A stretch of 64,000 nt of DNA from Pelagibius sp048268885 (lineage in GTDB: Bacteria > Pseudomonadota > Alphaproteobacteria > Kiloniellales > Kiloniellaceae): contig JBLWUP010000013.1 in NCBI GenBank assembly GCA_048268885.1, positions 1 to 64,000 on the forward strand, read 5' to 3'. The notes under the pieces are model-generated. The model saw only the letters and a list, made by a program, of their open reading frames with translations. It had not been told where the DNA came from and searched no databases. The translations under genes were made by a program, and so were the position numbers. This document shows positions 7,399-15,269 of this stretch, piece by piece. The stretch's first letter is position 1, and every line of letters begins with the position of its first letter.

Positions 7399-8193
7399 AT
7401 GTTGAAGAAACGACTCATCGCGGTGCTGATCCTGCGCGACGGCCAGGTGGTACAGTCGATCCGCTTCAAGCACACCAACGTCATCCACTATGATCCCGTC
7501 CACGCGATGGAGGCTTTCAACAAGTGGTCCGTCGACGAGATCGTGATGCTGAACGTCTCACGCAGCGCCGAAAGCCGTGGCGCCTTCGCCCAGTCGGTGG
7601 AGCACGTCTCCCGGCACTGCTTCGTGCCGCTGTCTGTGGGCGGGTGGATCACCGATGCCGCCTACGCGCGCGAGCTCCTCAGCAAGGGCGCCGACAAGCT
7701 GGTCATCAATACGGCCTTCGCGGACGATCCCGAACTGGTGCAGACCCTGTCCAGGCGCTTCGGCAAGCAATGCATCGTCGCCTCCATCGACGTGAAGCGC
7801 GACGAGGAAGGGCATACCAAGGTCGCGGTCGACCGCGGCTCGCGCCTGCTGGATGAGGCTCCCGTTGCCTGGGCCCGGCGGGCGCAGGAGTTGGGCGCCG
7901 GCGAGATTTTCTTCAACTCTGTCGACCATGACGGCGCCCGCAAGGGCTACGACATCGAGACGATCGGGGCGATCGCCAGTGCCGTAGAGGTCCCGGTCGT
8001 CGCTTTCGGCGGCGTCTTCACCTGGTCGCACCTGCTGGCCGGCATCGAGGCTGGTGCCGAGGCGGTCGCCGCCGCGAACATCTTCCACTACACCGAGCAG
8101 GCGACCCGCAAAGCAAAGTCGTTCCTGGCTGCCGCCGGCGTCGCCGTACGCAACGAAGGCCAGAGCCTTTCCCAATCGAAAGTCGCCAGTTAG
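7399..8193 (+). CDS. hisF2: HisF-type partner (HisF2) lacking the cyclase Asp11
   Basis: 264 residues, HisF-like (beta/alpha)8 barrel. The canonical HisF start IPCLDVRDG-x-VVKG is here IAVLILRDGQVVQS, so the catalytic Asp11 is Ile11. The second acidic residue, Asp131 in ASIDVKR, remains. Loss of Asp11 is expected to abolish imidazole-glycerol-phosphate cyclisation while the barrel can still dock HisH and channel ammonia. That fits a scaffold for the PseA-like enzyme encoded next. AFGGVFTWSHLLAGI and AANIFHYTE are the C-terminal phosphate-site loops, also diverged. It sits 12 bp after hisH2 and 19 bp before pseA. Confidence 0.87.
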   Translation: MLKKRLIAVLILRDGQVVQSIRFKHTNVIHYDPVHAMEAFNKWSVDEIVMLNVSRSAESRGAFAQSVEHVSRHCFVPLSVGGWITDAAYARELLSKGADKLVINTAFADDPELVQTLSRRFGKQCIVASIDVKRDEEGHTKVAVDRGSRLLDEAPVAWARRAQELGAGEIFFNSVDHDGARKGYDIETIGAIASAVEVPVVAFGGVFTWSHLLAGIEAGAEAVAAANIFHYTEQATRKAKSFLAAAGVAVRNEGQSLSQSKVAS

Positions 8194-8212
8194 CAGCAAG
8201 AAAGTTGGTTTG

Positions 8213-9502
8213 ATGGAATACTGTGTGAGATGCCTTTATCCGGCCAATGCGAAGCCGACCATCATCCTGGACGACGAGGGCGTCTGCAGCGGCTGCCGCT
8301 ATCATGAGAGCCGTAAGGCCAACGACGTCGACTGGGACGAGCGCCGGGAAATCTTCGAACAGATCCTCGACGAAGCCCGGACCATGGCAAAGCAGCGCGG
8401 CAATCACCATGACTGCATCGTGCCGGTCAGTGGCGGCAAGGACTCGCACTTCCAGGTGTGGATCCTGAAGGAAAAGTACGGGATGAACCCGCTGCTGGTG
8501 ACCTTCAACCACACCTTCAATGCACCCGCCGGCGTCCGCAATCTCGAGAATCTGGTCGAGAAGTCGGGTTGCGATCTGGAGCGTTTCACCGCCGGCCCCG
8601 ACGCGGTGCGCCGCATCTCCAAGTATATGCTGGAGACGGTCGGCGACATCACCTGGCACTACCACGCCGGCATCCGCACCTATCCCTTCCAGGTCGCCGT
8701 GGCGCGCAACATCCCGCTGCTCGTCTGGGGCGAGCACGGCTTCGCCGAGCTGACCGGCATCGTGACGCTGGAGGATTTCGTCGAGTTCACCAAGTGGACG
8801 CGCAAGGAGCACGACATGCGCGGCTACGAACCGGAAGACCTTGTGGGCAAGGGCGGCATCACCCATGGCGACGTGGCACCCTATGTCTATCCCAGCGACG
8901 AGGACATCGCGCGCTGCGACATCCGCGGCATCTACATGAGCAATTTCTTCCCCTGGGACGCCAAGACCCAGGGCGAACTGATGATCAACGAATGGGGTTT
9001 CGCGCCGGTCACCTACGAACGCGAGCGGACGTTCAATCTCTACGCCAAGATCGAAGATCACGCCAACGACGTTCACGATTACCTGAAGTATCTGAAGTTC
9101 GGCTATGGCCGCGCGACCGACGACGCCTCGATGGAGATCCGGCACGGCCGGATGAGCCGCGAGGAAGGCATCGACATGGTGCGCCGCTACGATGCCAACG
9201 AACCCAGCACGCTGGAAGGCTATTGCGACTTCCTCGGCATCACCAAGCAGTACTTCTACGACCTGGTGGAGCCGATGCGCGATTCGCAGATCTGGGAAAA
9301 GCAGAACGGTACCTGGGTCGCCAAAGACAGCGTCGTCAACCACGCGATCGGGGAACGGGAAGAACGCGCCCGTGTCGAGCAGTCCAACGACCGCACCCTG
9401 GCGCCCCAGAACGGCTACCTCTACTACAACCCCGACAATCCGCCGCAGCCGACCGGCAATCCGGTGCTCGACGAGCGGCCGCTGCGCTTCAAGACGCTCT
9501 GA
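8213..9502 (+). CDS. pseA: N-acetyl sugar amidotransferase, PseA/WbpG-like
   Basis: 429 residues. It begins with a four-cysteine zinc motif (C4-x2-C7 and C25-x2-C28, in EYCVRCLYP and GVCSGC). A PP-loop ATP pyrophosphatase motif follows: SGGKDS (73-78). WGEHGFAE and the tyrosine-rich C-terminus are typical of the WbpG/PseA amidotransferases. The enzyme adenylates an N-acetyl group and replaces oxygen with ammonia, giving an acetamidino group. The ammonia is expected from HisH2/HisF2 just upstream. In pse loci the substrate is a pseudaminic acid derivative; whether it acts on the UDP-sugar, the free acid or the CMP-sugar cannot be read here. The ATG at 8213 was chosen because the zinc motif starts at residue 4. 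Confidence 0.87.
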   Translation: MEYCVRCLYPANAKPTIILDDEGVCSGCRYHESRKANDVDWDERREIFEQILDEARTMAKQRGNHHDCIVPVSGGKDSHFQVWILKEKYGMNPLLVTFNHTFNAPAGVRNLENLVEKSGCDLERFTAGPDAVRRISKYMLETVGDITWHYHAGIRTYPFQVAVARNIPLLVWGEHGFAELTGIVTLEDFVEFTKWTRKEHDMRGYEPEDLVGKGGITHGDVAPYVYPSDEDIARCDIRGIYMSNFFPWDAKTQGELMINEWGFAPVTYERERTFNLYAKIEDHANDVHDYLKYLKFGYGRATDDASMEIRHGRMSREEGIDMVRRYDANEPSTLEGYCDFLGITKQYFYDLVEPMRDSQIWEKQNGTWVAKDSVVNHAIGEREERARVEQSNDRTLAPQNGYLYYNPDNPPQPTGNPVLDERPLRFKTL

Positions 9503-9517
9503 GGAAGGACCTCTTTC

Positions 9518-10144
9518 ATGGCCACCAAGCAAGTCGATCTCTGGCGCTCCGAGTTCGGTGCCGACTACGCTGAACGCGGCAACAACCGGATCACCGACGA
9601 GGGCCAGCGCCTGCTCATGCGCGACTGGGGCAAAATGCTGGCTCATGCCGTCACGCCCGCGCCGCAGTCGGCGCTGGAAGTCGGCTGCAACATCGGGCGC
9701 AACCTGCTGGCCTTGCGGCATTTCATTGAGGAACTGCATGGCGTCGAACCGAACCCCAAGGCCTGCGCCATCGCCAAGAGCTTCGAGGAGCTGTCGGATG
9801 CCCGAATTACGGAAGGGGACGGTTTTACGCTGCCCTACGAAGACGCCAGCATCGACCTGGTTTTCACCTCGGGCGTGCTGATCCATGTCGCGCCGGACGA
9901 CCTCGGCGGCATGGTCGATGAAATCGTCCGCGTGGCACGCCGCTACGTCCTTTGCATCGAGTACTTCTCGCACGAGCCGGAAGCCGTGAAGTACCACGAC
10001 ATGGAGGGATTCCTCTTCAAGCGCGATTTCGGCAAGTTCTACCTGGAACGCCATCCTTCGTTGCGCGTGCTTGACTACGGTTTCCTCTGGCAGGTGCTCG
10101 ATTCCAGTGACGACTGCAACTGGTGGCTCTTCGCCAAGGATTGA
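9518..10144 (+). CDS. Pseudaminic acid biosynthesis-associated methyltransferase
   Basis: 208 residues, class I SAM-dependent methyltransferase. The SAM motif is ALEVGCNIGRNL (about 50-62), followed by HGVEPNP, and IDLVFTSGVLIHVAPDDL in the acceptor region. The N-terminal QVDLWRSEFGADYAERN-like segment matches the small methylase family that repeatedly accompanies pse genes. It lies between pseA and pseF in the operon, 15 bp and 8 bp from its neighbours. It likely methylates the nonulosonic acid or its N-acyl group; the exact position is not known. Confidence 0.8.
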   Translation: MATKQVDLWRSEFGADYAERGNNRITDEGQRLLMRDWGKMLAHAVTPAPQSALEVGCNIGRNLLALRHFIEELHGVEPNPKACAIAKSFEELSDARITEGDGFTLPYEDASIDLVFTSGVLIHVAPDDLGGMVDEIVRVARRYVLCIEYFSHEPEAVKYHDMEGFLFKRDFGKFYLERHPSLRVLDYGFLWQVLDSSDDCNWWLFAKD

Positions 10145-10152
10145 CGGCAGGC

Positions 10153-10881
10153 ATGAAGGCGACGCGCAAGCAGGAGAGAGTTCTCGGCCTGATCCCCGCC
10201 AAGGGGGGGTCGACGCGGCTGGCGAAGAAGAACATCCGCCAGCTCGCCGGACGTTCCCTGCTGGACTGGACCGCCGAAGCGGCGCGCGCCAGCGGCGTCA
10301 TCGACCGTCTTGTCGTCTCCACCGAGGACGAGGAAGTGGCGCAGGCGGCCCGTGACCTGGGCCTGGATGTCCCCTTCATGCGCCCGCAGGAGCTGGCGCG
10401 CGATCCCGCCGGTGTCGTGCACGTCGCACTGCACGCCCTGGAAACGCTGGAAGCGGCGGGGGAGAGCTACGACACCCTCATCACTTTGCTGCCGACCTGC
10501 CCGCTGCGCAGCGCCGACGACATTCGCGCCGCCTATGACCTCTTCACCGAGCGCGACCGGCCCTTCCTGTTGAGCGTCTCGGAGTTCGAGCACACGCCCT
10601 TCGCCGCTTTGGGGCCCACCGACGACGGCCGGCTGGAGCCCTATATGCCGGAGTATTTCGGGCGCAAGTCGCAGGAAATGCCGAAGGCCTACCGGCCCAA
10701 CGGCGCCGTCCATGTGCTGGACGTGAAGGCCTTCCGCGCCGCCAAGACCGACCTGGCGCAGCCCCTGGTGGGCTATGTCATGCCGCGCGCGCGCTCCTTC
10801 GACATCGACACCGAGGACGACCTGCGGGCGGCCGAAGTCCACCTTCTTTCCCAGAAGCGGGAGACGGCCTCGCCCGCCTGA
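10153..10881 (+). CDS. pseF: Pseudaminic acid cytidylyltransferase, PseF
   Basis: 242 residues, the length of CMP-sialate-type synthetases. The nucleotide-binding motif is IPAKGGSTRLAKKNIR (14-29). LLPTCPLRSADDI and the late RPNGAVHVLDV and SFDIDTEDDL segments are family landmarks. The enzyme activates pseudaminic acid with CTP to CMP-Pse for transfer to glycan or flagellin. The ATG at 10153 lies 8 bp after the methyltransferase stop. A CMP-legionaminate role is possible in principle, but the presence of pseB, pseC, pseG and pseI favours pseudaminate. Confidence 0.87.
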   Translation: MKATRKQERVLGLIPAKGGSTRLAKKNIRQLAGRSLLDWTAEAARASGVIDRLVVSTEDEEVAQAARDLGLDVPFMRPQELARDPAGVVHVALHALETLEAAGESYDTLITLLPTCPLRSADDIRAAYDLFTERDRPFLLSVSEFEHTPFAALGPTDDGRLEPYMPEYFGRKSQEMPKAYRPNGAVHVLDVKAFRAAKTDLAQPLVGYVMPRARSFDIDTEDDLRAAEVHLLSQKRETASPA

Positions 10882-11000
10882 CACTGGTTCAGACGGCCCG
10901 CCCCCCTTTCAGTCAAAATCATGTCCGGCATATTTCACCACAAGCGTCGCGCGGCGGGAGATCCAGCCCCGATGGCCGCCGGCTGCCCGAAAGTCTAGAA
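10882..11000 (+). other. Largest gap inside the pse operon
   Basis: 119 bp without a gene, against 3-66 bp between most operon members. No terminator-like hairpin with a T run is seen. A secondary promoter is possible but none was recognized. Confidence 0.35.
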
Positions 11001-12557
11001 ATGACCAGCCGCGTATTCTTCCTTTTCGCTCCGGCTTTCAAGGATTGGCCATTCCTCATTGCCGAGGAGATGCAGGGCACCCTTGGCAAAATACAGCTCG
11101 CGGGTCTCGTGACCGGTATGGAGAACACCTTTCGTCACGTTTCCCGTCGACTGCGCGAAGCCGGCTACGGCCCACTCGACCATCTCGCGGCCCTCGAGTC
11201 ACAGTGGCTTGCCACGCCTGCAGAACCAGGGCGGCTGGAACACTATGAATCCCTGCTTGGCGCCGAGGCTGTTCAGCGCCTCATCATCAGCGACCGGCAC
11301 CTTGGCGCCGGCTTTGTCTCCGGTGCGCGCTTTCCCGAGACGCCCCTGAATGTTGCTTCGGCATCGTCGGAGATGCGCCACCGCTACATCGTAGGCATGC
11401 TTGATTATCTGTTCGGCAGCCTGACACAGAACCGGCCGGACCTGGTGTTCTGTTATGCCATCGCGGGCGCGCCGGCTTACGCCATTGCCATGCTCTGTGA
11501 GCACCTGGACATTCCCTTCCTTCGGCTGACCCACAGCCGGGTTGGCGCGCGACATGTGATCGATAGCAGTCCGCTGGGCCTGATGACCGAAGTGGCGAAG
11601 GTGTATGAACGATCCGAACAAGACCCCTCCATCGTCGCCGATACTCTGGAAGAGGCGCGGGAGTACATCAAGAGCTTCCGGAACAAGGCTGAAGCACCTC
11701 AATACACCGGGCTTTTCCACGAGATCCAACAGCGGAATCTCTCAACCAAGCGGCTGCTGCGCGATTTCGTTTCGGTAGCGAAGCCGGTCCTGCTGCCTCA
11801 TACCAGACCCAAAACGGCAAGCGTCCGGCACCCATCCCACTGGCAGCGTGCCAGACACCGCGCCGCCGTCTGGGCCGCCGCGCGGCGGGCCGTACGCACG
11901 AAGACCTTCACCGAGCAGGACGAACTGCCCACATCGAAGTTCGTTTACTATCCGCTACACTTCGATCCCGAAGCCTCCACCATGGTCTTCGCGCCCTACC
12001 ACACCGACCAGATCAACGTCGTGGAATGCCTGGCGAAGGCAACGCCGCCGTCGATGAAAGTCGTTGTGAAGGAACACCTGCCGATGGTGGGGCTGCGGCC
12101 GGCCGGCTTCTACGAGCGCCTCAAACGCATCCCAGGTGTGGTCCTGGCTTCACCGACCTGCGATCCTTTCGAGCTGATTCGCCGCACGGAGATGACCGTC
12201 GCAATCACCGGAACCGCTGCCTGGGAAAGTCTTCTGCTTGGCAAGCCGACGGTGACACTGGGGGACGTCCCCTTCAACGTAGTCTCCAAAGGGCTGTGGA
12301 ACTGCCCGGATCTCACGCAGCTCCCCAGGGTAATCGAGACCGCCCGCCGGGACGGAGAATTCGATGACGACGTTGTCGTCCGCTATCTGGCGGCGATCTT
12401 CAAGAGTTCCTTCGATCTGCCTTACGAGTTGCTCTGGACCTCGGTAAGTAAGAAAGAACTGGAGCAACACCGTACGATTGGCAAAACCATCGCGCGGCAT
12501 CTCGCGGCCAAAGTGGCCGAAGGGGTGGGTGCGGCCAAGTCCGCCACCGGTACCTGA
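11001..12557 (+). CDS. KpsS/KpsC-like glycosyltransferase candidate (copy 1)
   Basis: 518 residues. The N-terminal half is poorly conserved. The C-terminal half (about 310-470) shows FVYYPLHFDPEAST, then VVVKEHLPMVG, then a long loop and VAITGTAAWESLLLGKPTVTLG. That series (PLH, KEH, ITGTAxWESL) is typical of capsule-polysaccharide GT-B proteins of the KpsC/KpsS type. The gene at 17014 carries the same series, so the two are paralogues. KpsC/KpsS proteins transfer Kdo, a relative of pseudaminic acid; a role in transferring the Pse residue is inference. The base composition looks less GC-rich than pseG-pseH just downstream. No membrane segment is seen. Confidence 0.6.
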   Translation: MTSRVFFLFAPAFKDWPFLIAEEMQGTLGKIQLAGLVTGMENTFRHVSRRLREAGYGPLDHLAALESQWLATPAEPGRLEHYESLLGAEAVQRLIISDRHLGAGFVSGARFPETPLNVASASSEMRHRYIVGMLDYLFGSLTQNRPDLVFCYAIAGAPAYAIAMLCEHLDIPFLRLTHSRVGARHVIDSSPLGLMTEVAKVYERSEQDPSIVADTLEEAREYIKSFRNKAEAPQYTGLFHEIQQRNLSTKRLLRDFVSVAKPVLLPHTRPKTASVRHPSHWQRARHRAAVWAAARRAVRTKTFTEQDELPTSKFVYYPLHFDPEASTMVFAPYHTDQINVVECLAKATPPSMKVVVKEHLPMVGLRPAGFYERLKRIPGVVLASPTCDPFELIRRTEMTVAITGTAAWESLLLGKPTVTLGDVPFNVVSKGLWNCPDLTQLPRVIETARRDGEFDDDVVVRYLAAIFKSSFDLPYELLWTSVSKKELEQHRTIGKTIARHLAAKVAEGVGAAKSATGT

Positions 12558-12583
12558 CCTGCAATGCAGTGGACAGGCTCCTA

Positions 12584-14140
12584 ATGGAAATCCAAGCACA
12601 GCCCCCAATGGCAGTCTTTCGCGCCGACGCCGCAGCCGCCCTCGGGGGCGGTCACGTCATGCGTTGCCTTACCCTGGCGAAGGCCCTAAAGCGCCTCGGC
12701 TGGCGCTGCGCTTTCGCCGTGAATCCCGAAGCCCCGGAAGTCGTGTCCGCGCTGGCGGGGGAAGAGGTGCGCCTGCTGGACCCCGCCGCCGACGAACCGG
12801 AAGCCCTGCGGCGCGGCTGGCCCGGCGGCGTCGATTGGCTGGTCGTCGACCACTACGGGCGGGAAGCGGCCTGGGAAGCGGCCTGCCGGCCCTGGGCCGA
12901 GGCCATCCTCGCGATCGACGACCTGGCCGACCGGCCGCACGACTGCAACGTCCTGCTGGATCAGACCTTCGGGCGACAGGCCGCGGACTATGCCCGGCTG
13001 GTGCCTGCCACCTGCCGCGTTCTCGCCGGCAGCGCCCATGCCCTGCTGCGGCCCGGCTTCGCCCGCGCCCGGCCGGCCAGCCTCGCCCGCCGCGCCGACG
13101 CCGCGGGCCTGCGCCGCCTGGTGGTGACGCTCGGCGCCACCGACCCGGAGAACTACACCCAGGCGGCCCTGCAAGGGATCGCCAACAGCAACCTGGACCT
13201 CGCGGTCGACGTCGTGCTCAGCGGCGCCGCGCCGCACCTGGACGCGGTGCGCCAACAGATCGCCGGAATGCCGCAGAAGGTGCAACTCCACATCGACGTC
13301 GCGGACATGGAAAGCCTGCTCGCCGCCGCCGACCTCGCCATCGGCGCCGCCGGCACCTCCACCTGGGAGCGCTGCAGCCTCGGCCTGCCGAGCCTGCTCG
13401 TGGTGATCGCGGACAACCAGCGGCTGACCGCCGAGTCGGTCACGGCCGCCGGGGCCGCGCGCCTGCTCGCCGGGCCGAAATCCGGGGTACCGGCGCAGGT
13501 GGCCGAGGCGCTGCGCGCCCTGTCCGCGGACGGCAGCGCGCTGCATGAGATGAGCGCGCGGGCCGCCGAACTCTGCGACGGCCGCGGCGCCGACCGGCTG
13601 GGCCTCGCCCTGACGGCACCGGGCCGCGCGAAGGACGGCCGGGCGGTGGCCCTGCGGCTTGCCGAGCCCGGCGACGAAGACATCCTGCTGGCCTGGCAGC
13701 GCCACCCGACGACGCGCCAGTTCGCCCGCAATCCCGCGGCGCCCAGCGCGGCGGAACACCATGCCTGGTTCACCGCGCGGCTGGACGATCCGGACTGCCT
13801 CCTGACCATGATCACGCTGGACGGCGAAGCCGCCGGCATGCTGCGCCTCGATCCCCCGGCGGCGCCCGGCCACGCGCCCCAGACCCTTTGCCGGGAGATC
13901 TCCATCCTGGTGGACCCGGAGCGCCGCGGCCTGGGCATCGCGCTCGAGGCCCTGAACTTCGTCCGCCGCTGGCAAGGCGAGACGGTCATCGCCGCCACGG
14001 TGCTGCCGGGAAACGAAGCCTCGGCCGCCCTCTTCGCCGCCGCGCGGTACCGGCGCGGCCCGGACGGCCGGCTCTACAGCTTTCCGCCCCAGTCTGCTAT
14101 GAGCTTCAGCGCGGAAGCCGGGCAGGCGGAACGCGGCTGA
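12584..14140 (+). CDS. pseG/pseH: PseG-PseH fusion: UDP-sugar hydrolase plus N-acetyltransferase
   Basis: 518 residues with two domains. About 8-340 is PseG: FRADAAAALGGGHVMRCL at the start, VVDHYGREAAWE, DQTFGR and the late GAAGTSTWERCSLGLPSL are the GT28-like landmarks of the hydrolase that removes UDP. About 355-500 is a GNAT domain: ALRLAEPGDEDILLAWQRHPTTRQF, ISILVDPERRGLGIALEALNF and VLPGNEASAALFAAARY. PseH acetylates the 4-amino group and PseG then hydrolyses the product, so the fusion joins consecutive steps. The start is ATG 12584; GTG 12569 and ATG 12608 are alternatives. It is very GC-rich compared with the genes on either side. Confidence 0.88.
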   Translation: MEIQAQPPMAVFRADAAAALGGGHVMRCLTLAKALKRLGWRCAFAVNPEAPEVVSALAGEEVRLLDPAADEPEALRRGWPGGVDWLVVDHYGREAAWEAACRPWAEAILAIDDLADRPHDCNVLLDQTFGRQAADYARLVPATCRVLAGSAHALLRPGFARARPASLARRADAAGLRRLVVTLGATDPENYTQAALQGIANSNLDLAVDVVLSGAAPHLDAVRQQIAGMPQKVQLHIDVADMESLLAAADLAIGAAGTSTWERCSLGLPSLLVVIADNQRLTAESVTAAGAARLLAGPKSGVPAQVAEALRALSADGSALHEMSARAAELCDGRGADRLGLALTAPGRAKDGRAVALRLAEPGDEDILLAWQRHPTTRQFARNPAAPSAAEHHAWFTARLDDPDCLLTMITLDGEAAGMLRLDPPAAPGHAPQTLCREISILVDPERRGLGIALEALNFVRRWQGETVIAATVLPGNEASAALFAAARYRRGPDGRLYSFPPQSAMSFSAEAGQAERG

Positions 14141-14162
14141 CCCACAAGAGGACCGAAGCGAT

Positions 14163-15203
14163 ATGATCGAGATTGCAGGACGCAGGATCGGGCCCGGTGA
14201 GCCGCCCTACGTCATCGCCGAGATGTCCGGCAACCACAACGGCGACCTCCAGCGCGCCCTGGCCCTGGTCGAGGCCGCGGCGGCGGCCGGCGCCGACGCG
14301 GTGAAGCTGCAGACCTACACCGCCGACACCATGACCATCGACCATCCGGGCAAGGAGTTCCGCATCGAAGGCGGCCTGTGGGACGGCAAGACGCTGTACG
14401 AGCTGTACGAATGGGCCCACACGCCCTGGGAATGGCACGAGACGATCTTCGCCCGGGGCAAGGAACTGGGCCTGGCGGTCTTCAGCAGCCCCTTCGACGC
14501 CACGGCGGTGGATTTCCTGGAGGGCCTCGGCGCGCCGGCCTACAAGATCGCCTCCTTCGAGGCCATCGACCTGCCGCTGATCGAGAAGGTGGCCTCCACC
14601 GGCAAGCCGATGATCATCTCCACCGGCATGGCCGACCTGGAGGAGATCGGCGAGGCCATGGAGACGGCCCGCAAATTCGGCTCGGGCGAGATCGTGCTGC
14701 TGCATTGCATCAGCGGCTATCCGACGCCGGCGGCGGAGGCCAACCTGCTGACCCTGCCGGACCTGGCCGCACGGTTTCACGCCGTCGGCGGCCTGTCCGA
14801 CCACACCCTGGGCCCGGAAGTGCCCGTCGCCGCCGTGGCGCTGGGCGCCCATGTGATCGAAAAGCATTTCACCCTGCGCCGGGCCGACGGCGGCCCGGAC
14901 GCCGCCTTCTCCCTGGAGCCCGAGGAACTGAAGCAGCTCTGCGACAGCTGCCGGACCGCGTGGGAGGCGCTGGGAAAGGTCGACTACGGCCGCAAGCCCA
15001 GCGAGGAAGCCAACGCGACCTTCCGCCGCTCGCTCTACGTCGTCGAAGATGTCGCCGCGGGCGAAATCTTCACCGAACGGAACCTGCGGGCCATCCGCCC
15101 GGGTTTCGGCCTGCCGCCGAAACACCTGAAGGAGTTTCTCGGACAAGCGGCTACGACCTCCATTGAGCGGGGTACGCCCTTGAGTTGGGAAATGAAGGCC
15201 TGA
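14163..15203 (+). CDS. pseI: Pseudaminic acid synthase, PseI
   Basis: 346 residues. TIM-barrel domain (about 1-285) with IAEMSGNHNGDLQRA (Glu20, N24-H25), DAVKLQTYTADT (Lys48), AYKIASFEAIDLPLI and EKHFTLRRADGGPDAAFSLEP; then a SAF domain (about 288-346, with RPGFGLPPK). All the usual NeuB-family catalytic positions are in place. The NHNG and EKHFTL wording is that of pseudaminate synthases. The enzyme condenses the PseG product with PEP to pseudaminic acid. It is 22 bp behind pseG-pseH. A second, divergent family member is encoded at 5695. Confidence 0.92.
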   Translation: MIEIAGRRIGPGEPPYVIAEMSGNHNGDLQRALALVEAAAAAGADAVKLQTYTADTMTIDHPGKEFRIEGGLWDGKTLYELYEWAHTPWEWHETIFARGKELGLAVFSSPFDATAVDFLEGLGAPAYKIASFEAIDLPLIEKVASTGKPMIISTGMADLEEIGEAMETARKFGSGEIVLLHCISGYPTPAAEANLLTLPDLAARFHAVGGLSDHTLGPEVPVAAVALGAHVIEKHFTLRRADGGPDAAFSLEPEELKQLCDSCRTAWEALGKVDYGRKPSEEANATFRRSLYVVEDVAAGEIFTERNLRAIRPGFGLPPKHLKEFLGQAATTSIERGTPLSWEMKA

Positions 15204-15269
15204 TGAGAACGCTGTCGCAGCGGCTCGCATGGCAAGCGACAACTGGATGATCGAGATTTGAGACCCAGA

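Noticed and set aside
6772..8193. HisH and HisF considered as histidine biosynthesis genes
   Set aside because: No other his gene is near, HisF lacks Asp11, and the neighbours are pse genes.
4747..10054. Long minus-strand frames (918 and 678 codons) across pseC to the methyltransferase gene
   Set aside because: They have no recognisable domains and lie antisense to well-identified genes.
15247..15261. ATGATCGAGATT TGA just before the ABC gene, echoing the start of pseI
   Set aside because: Only 12 matching bases; too short to claim duplication.
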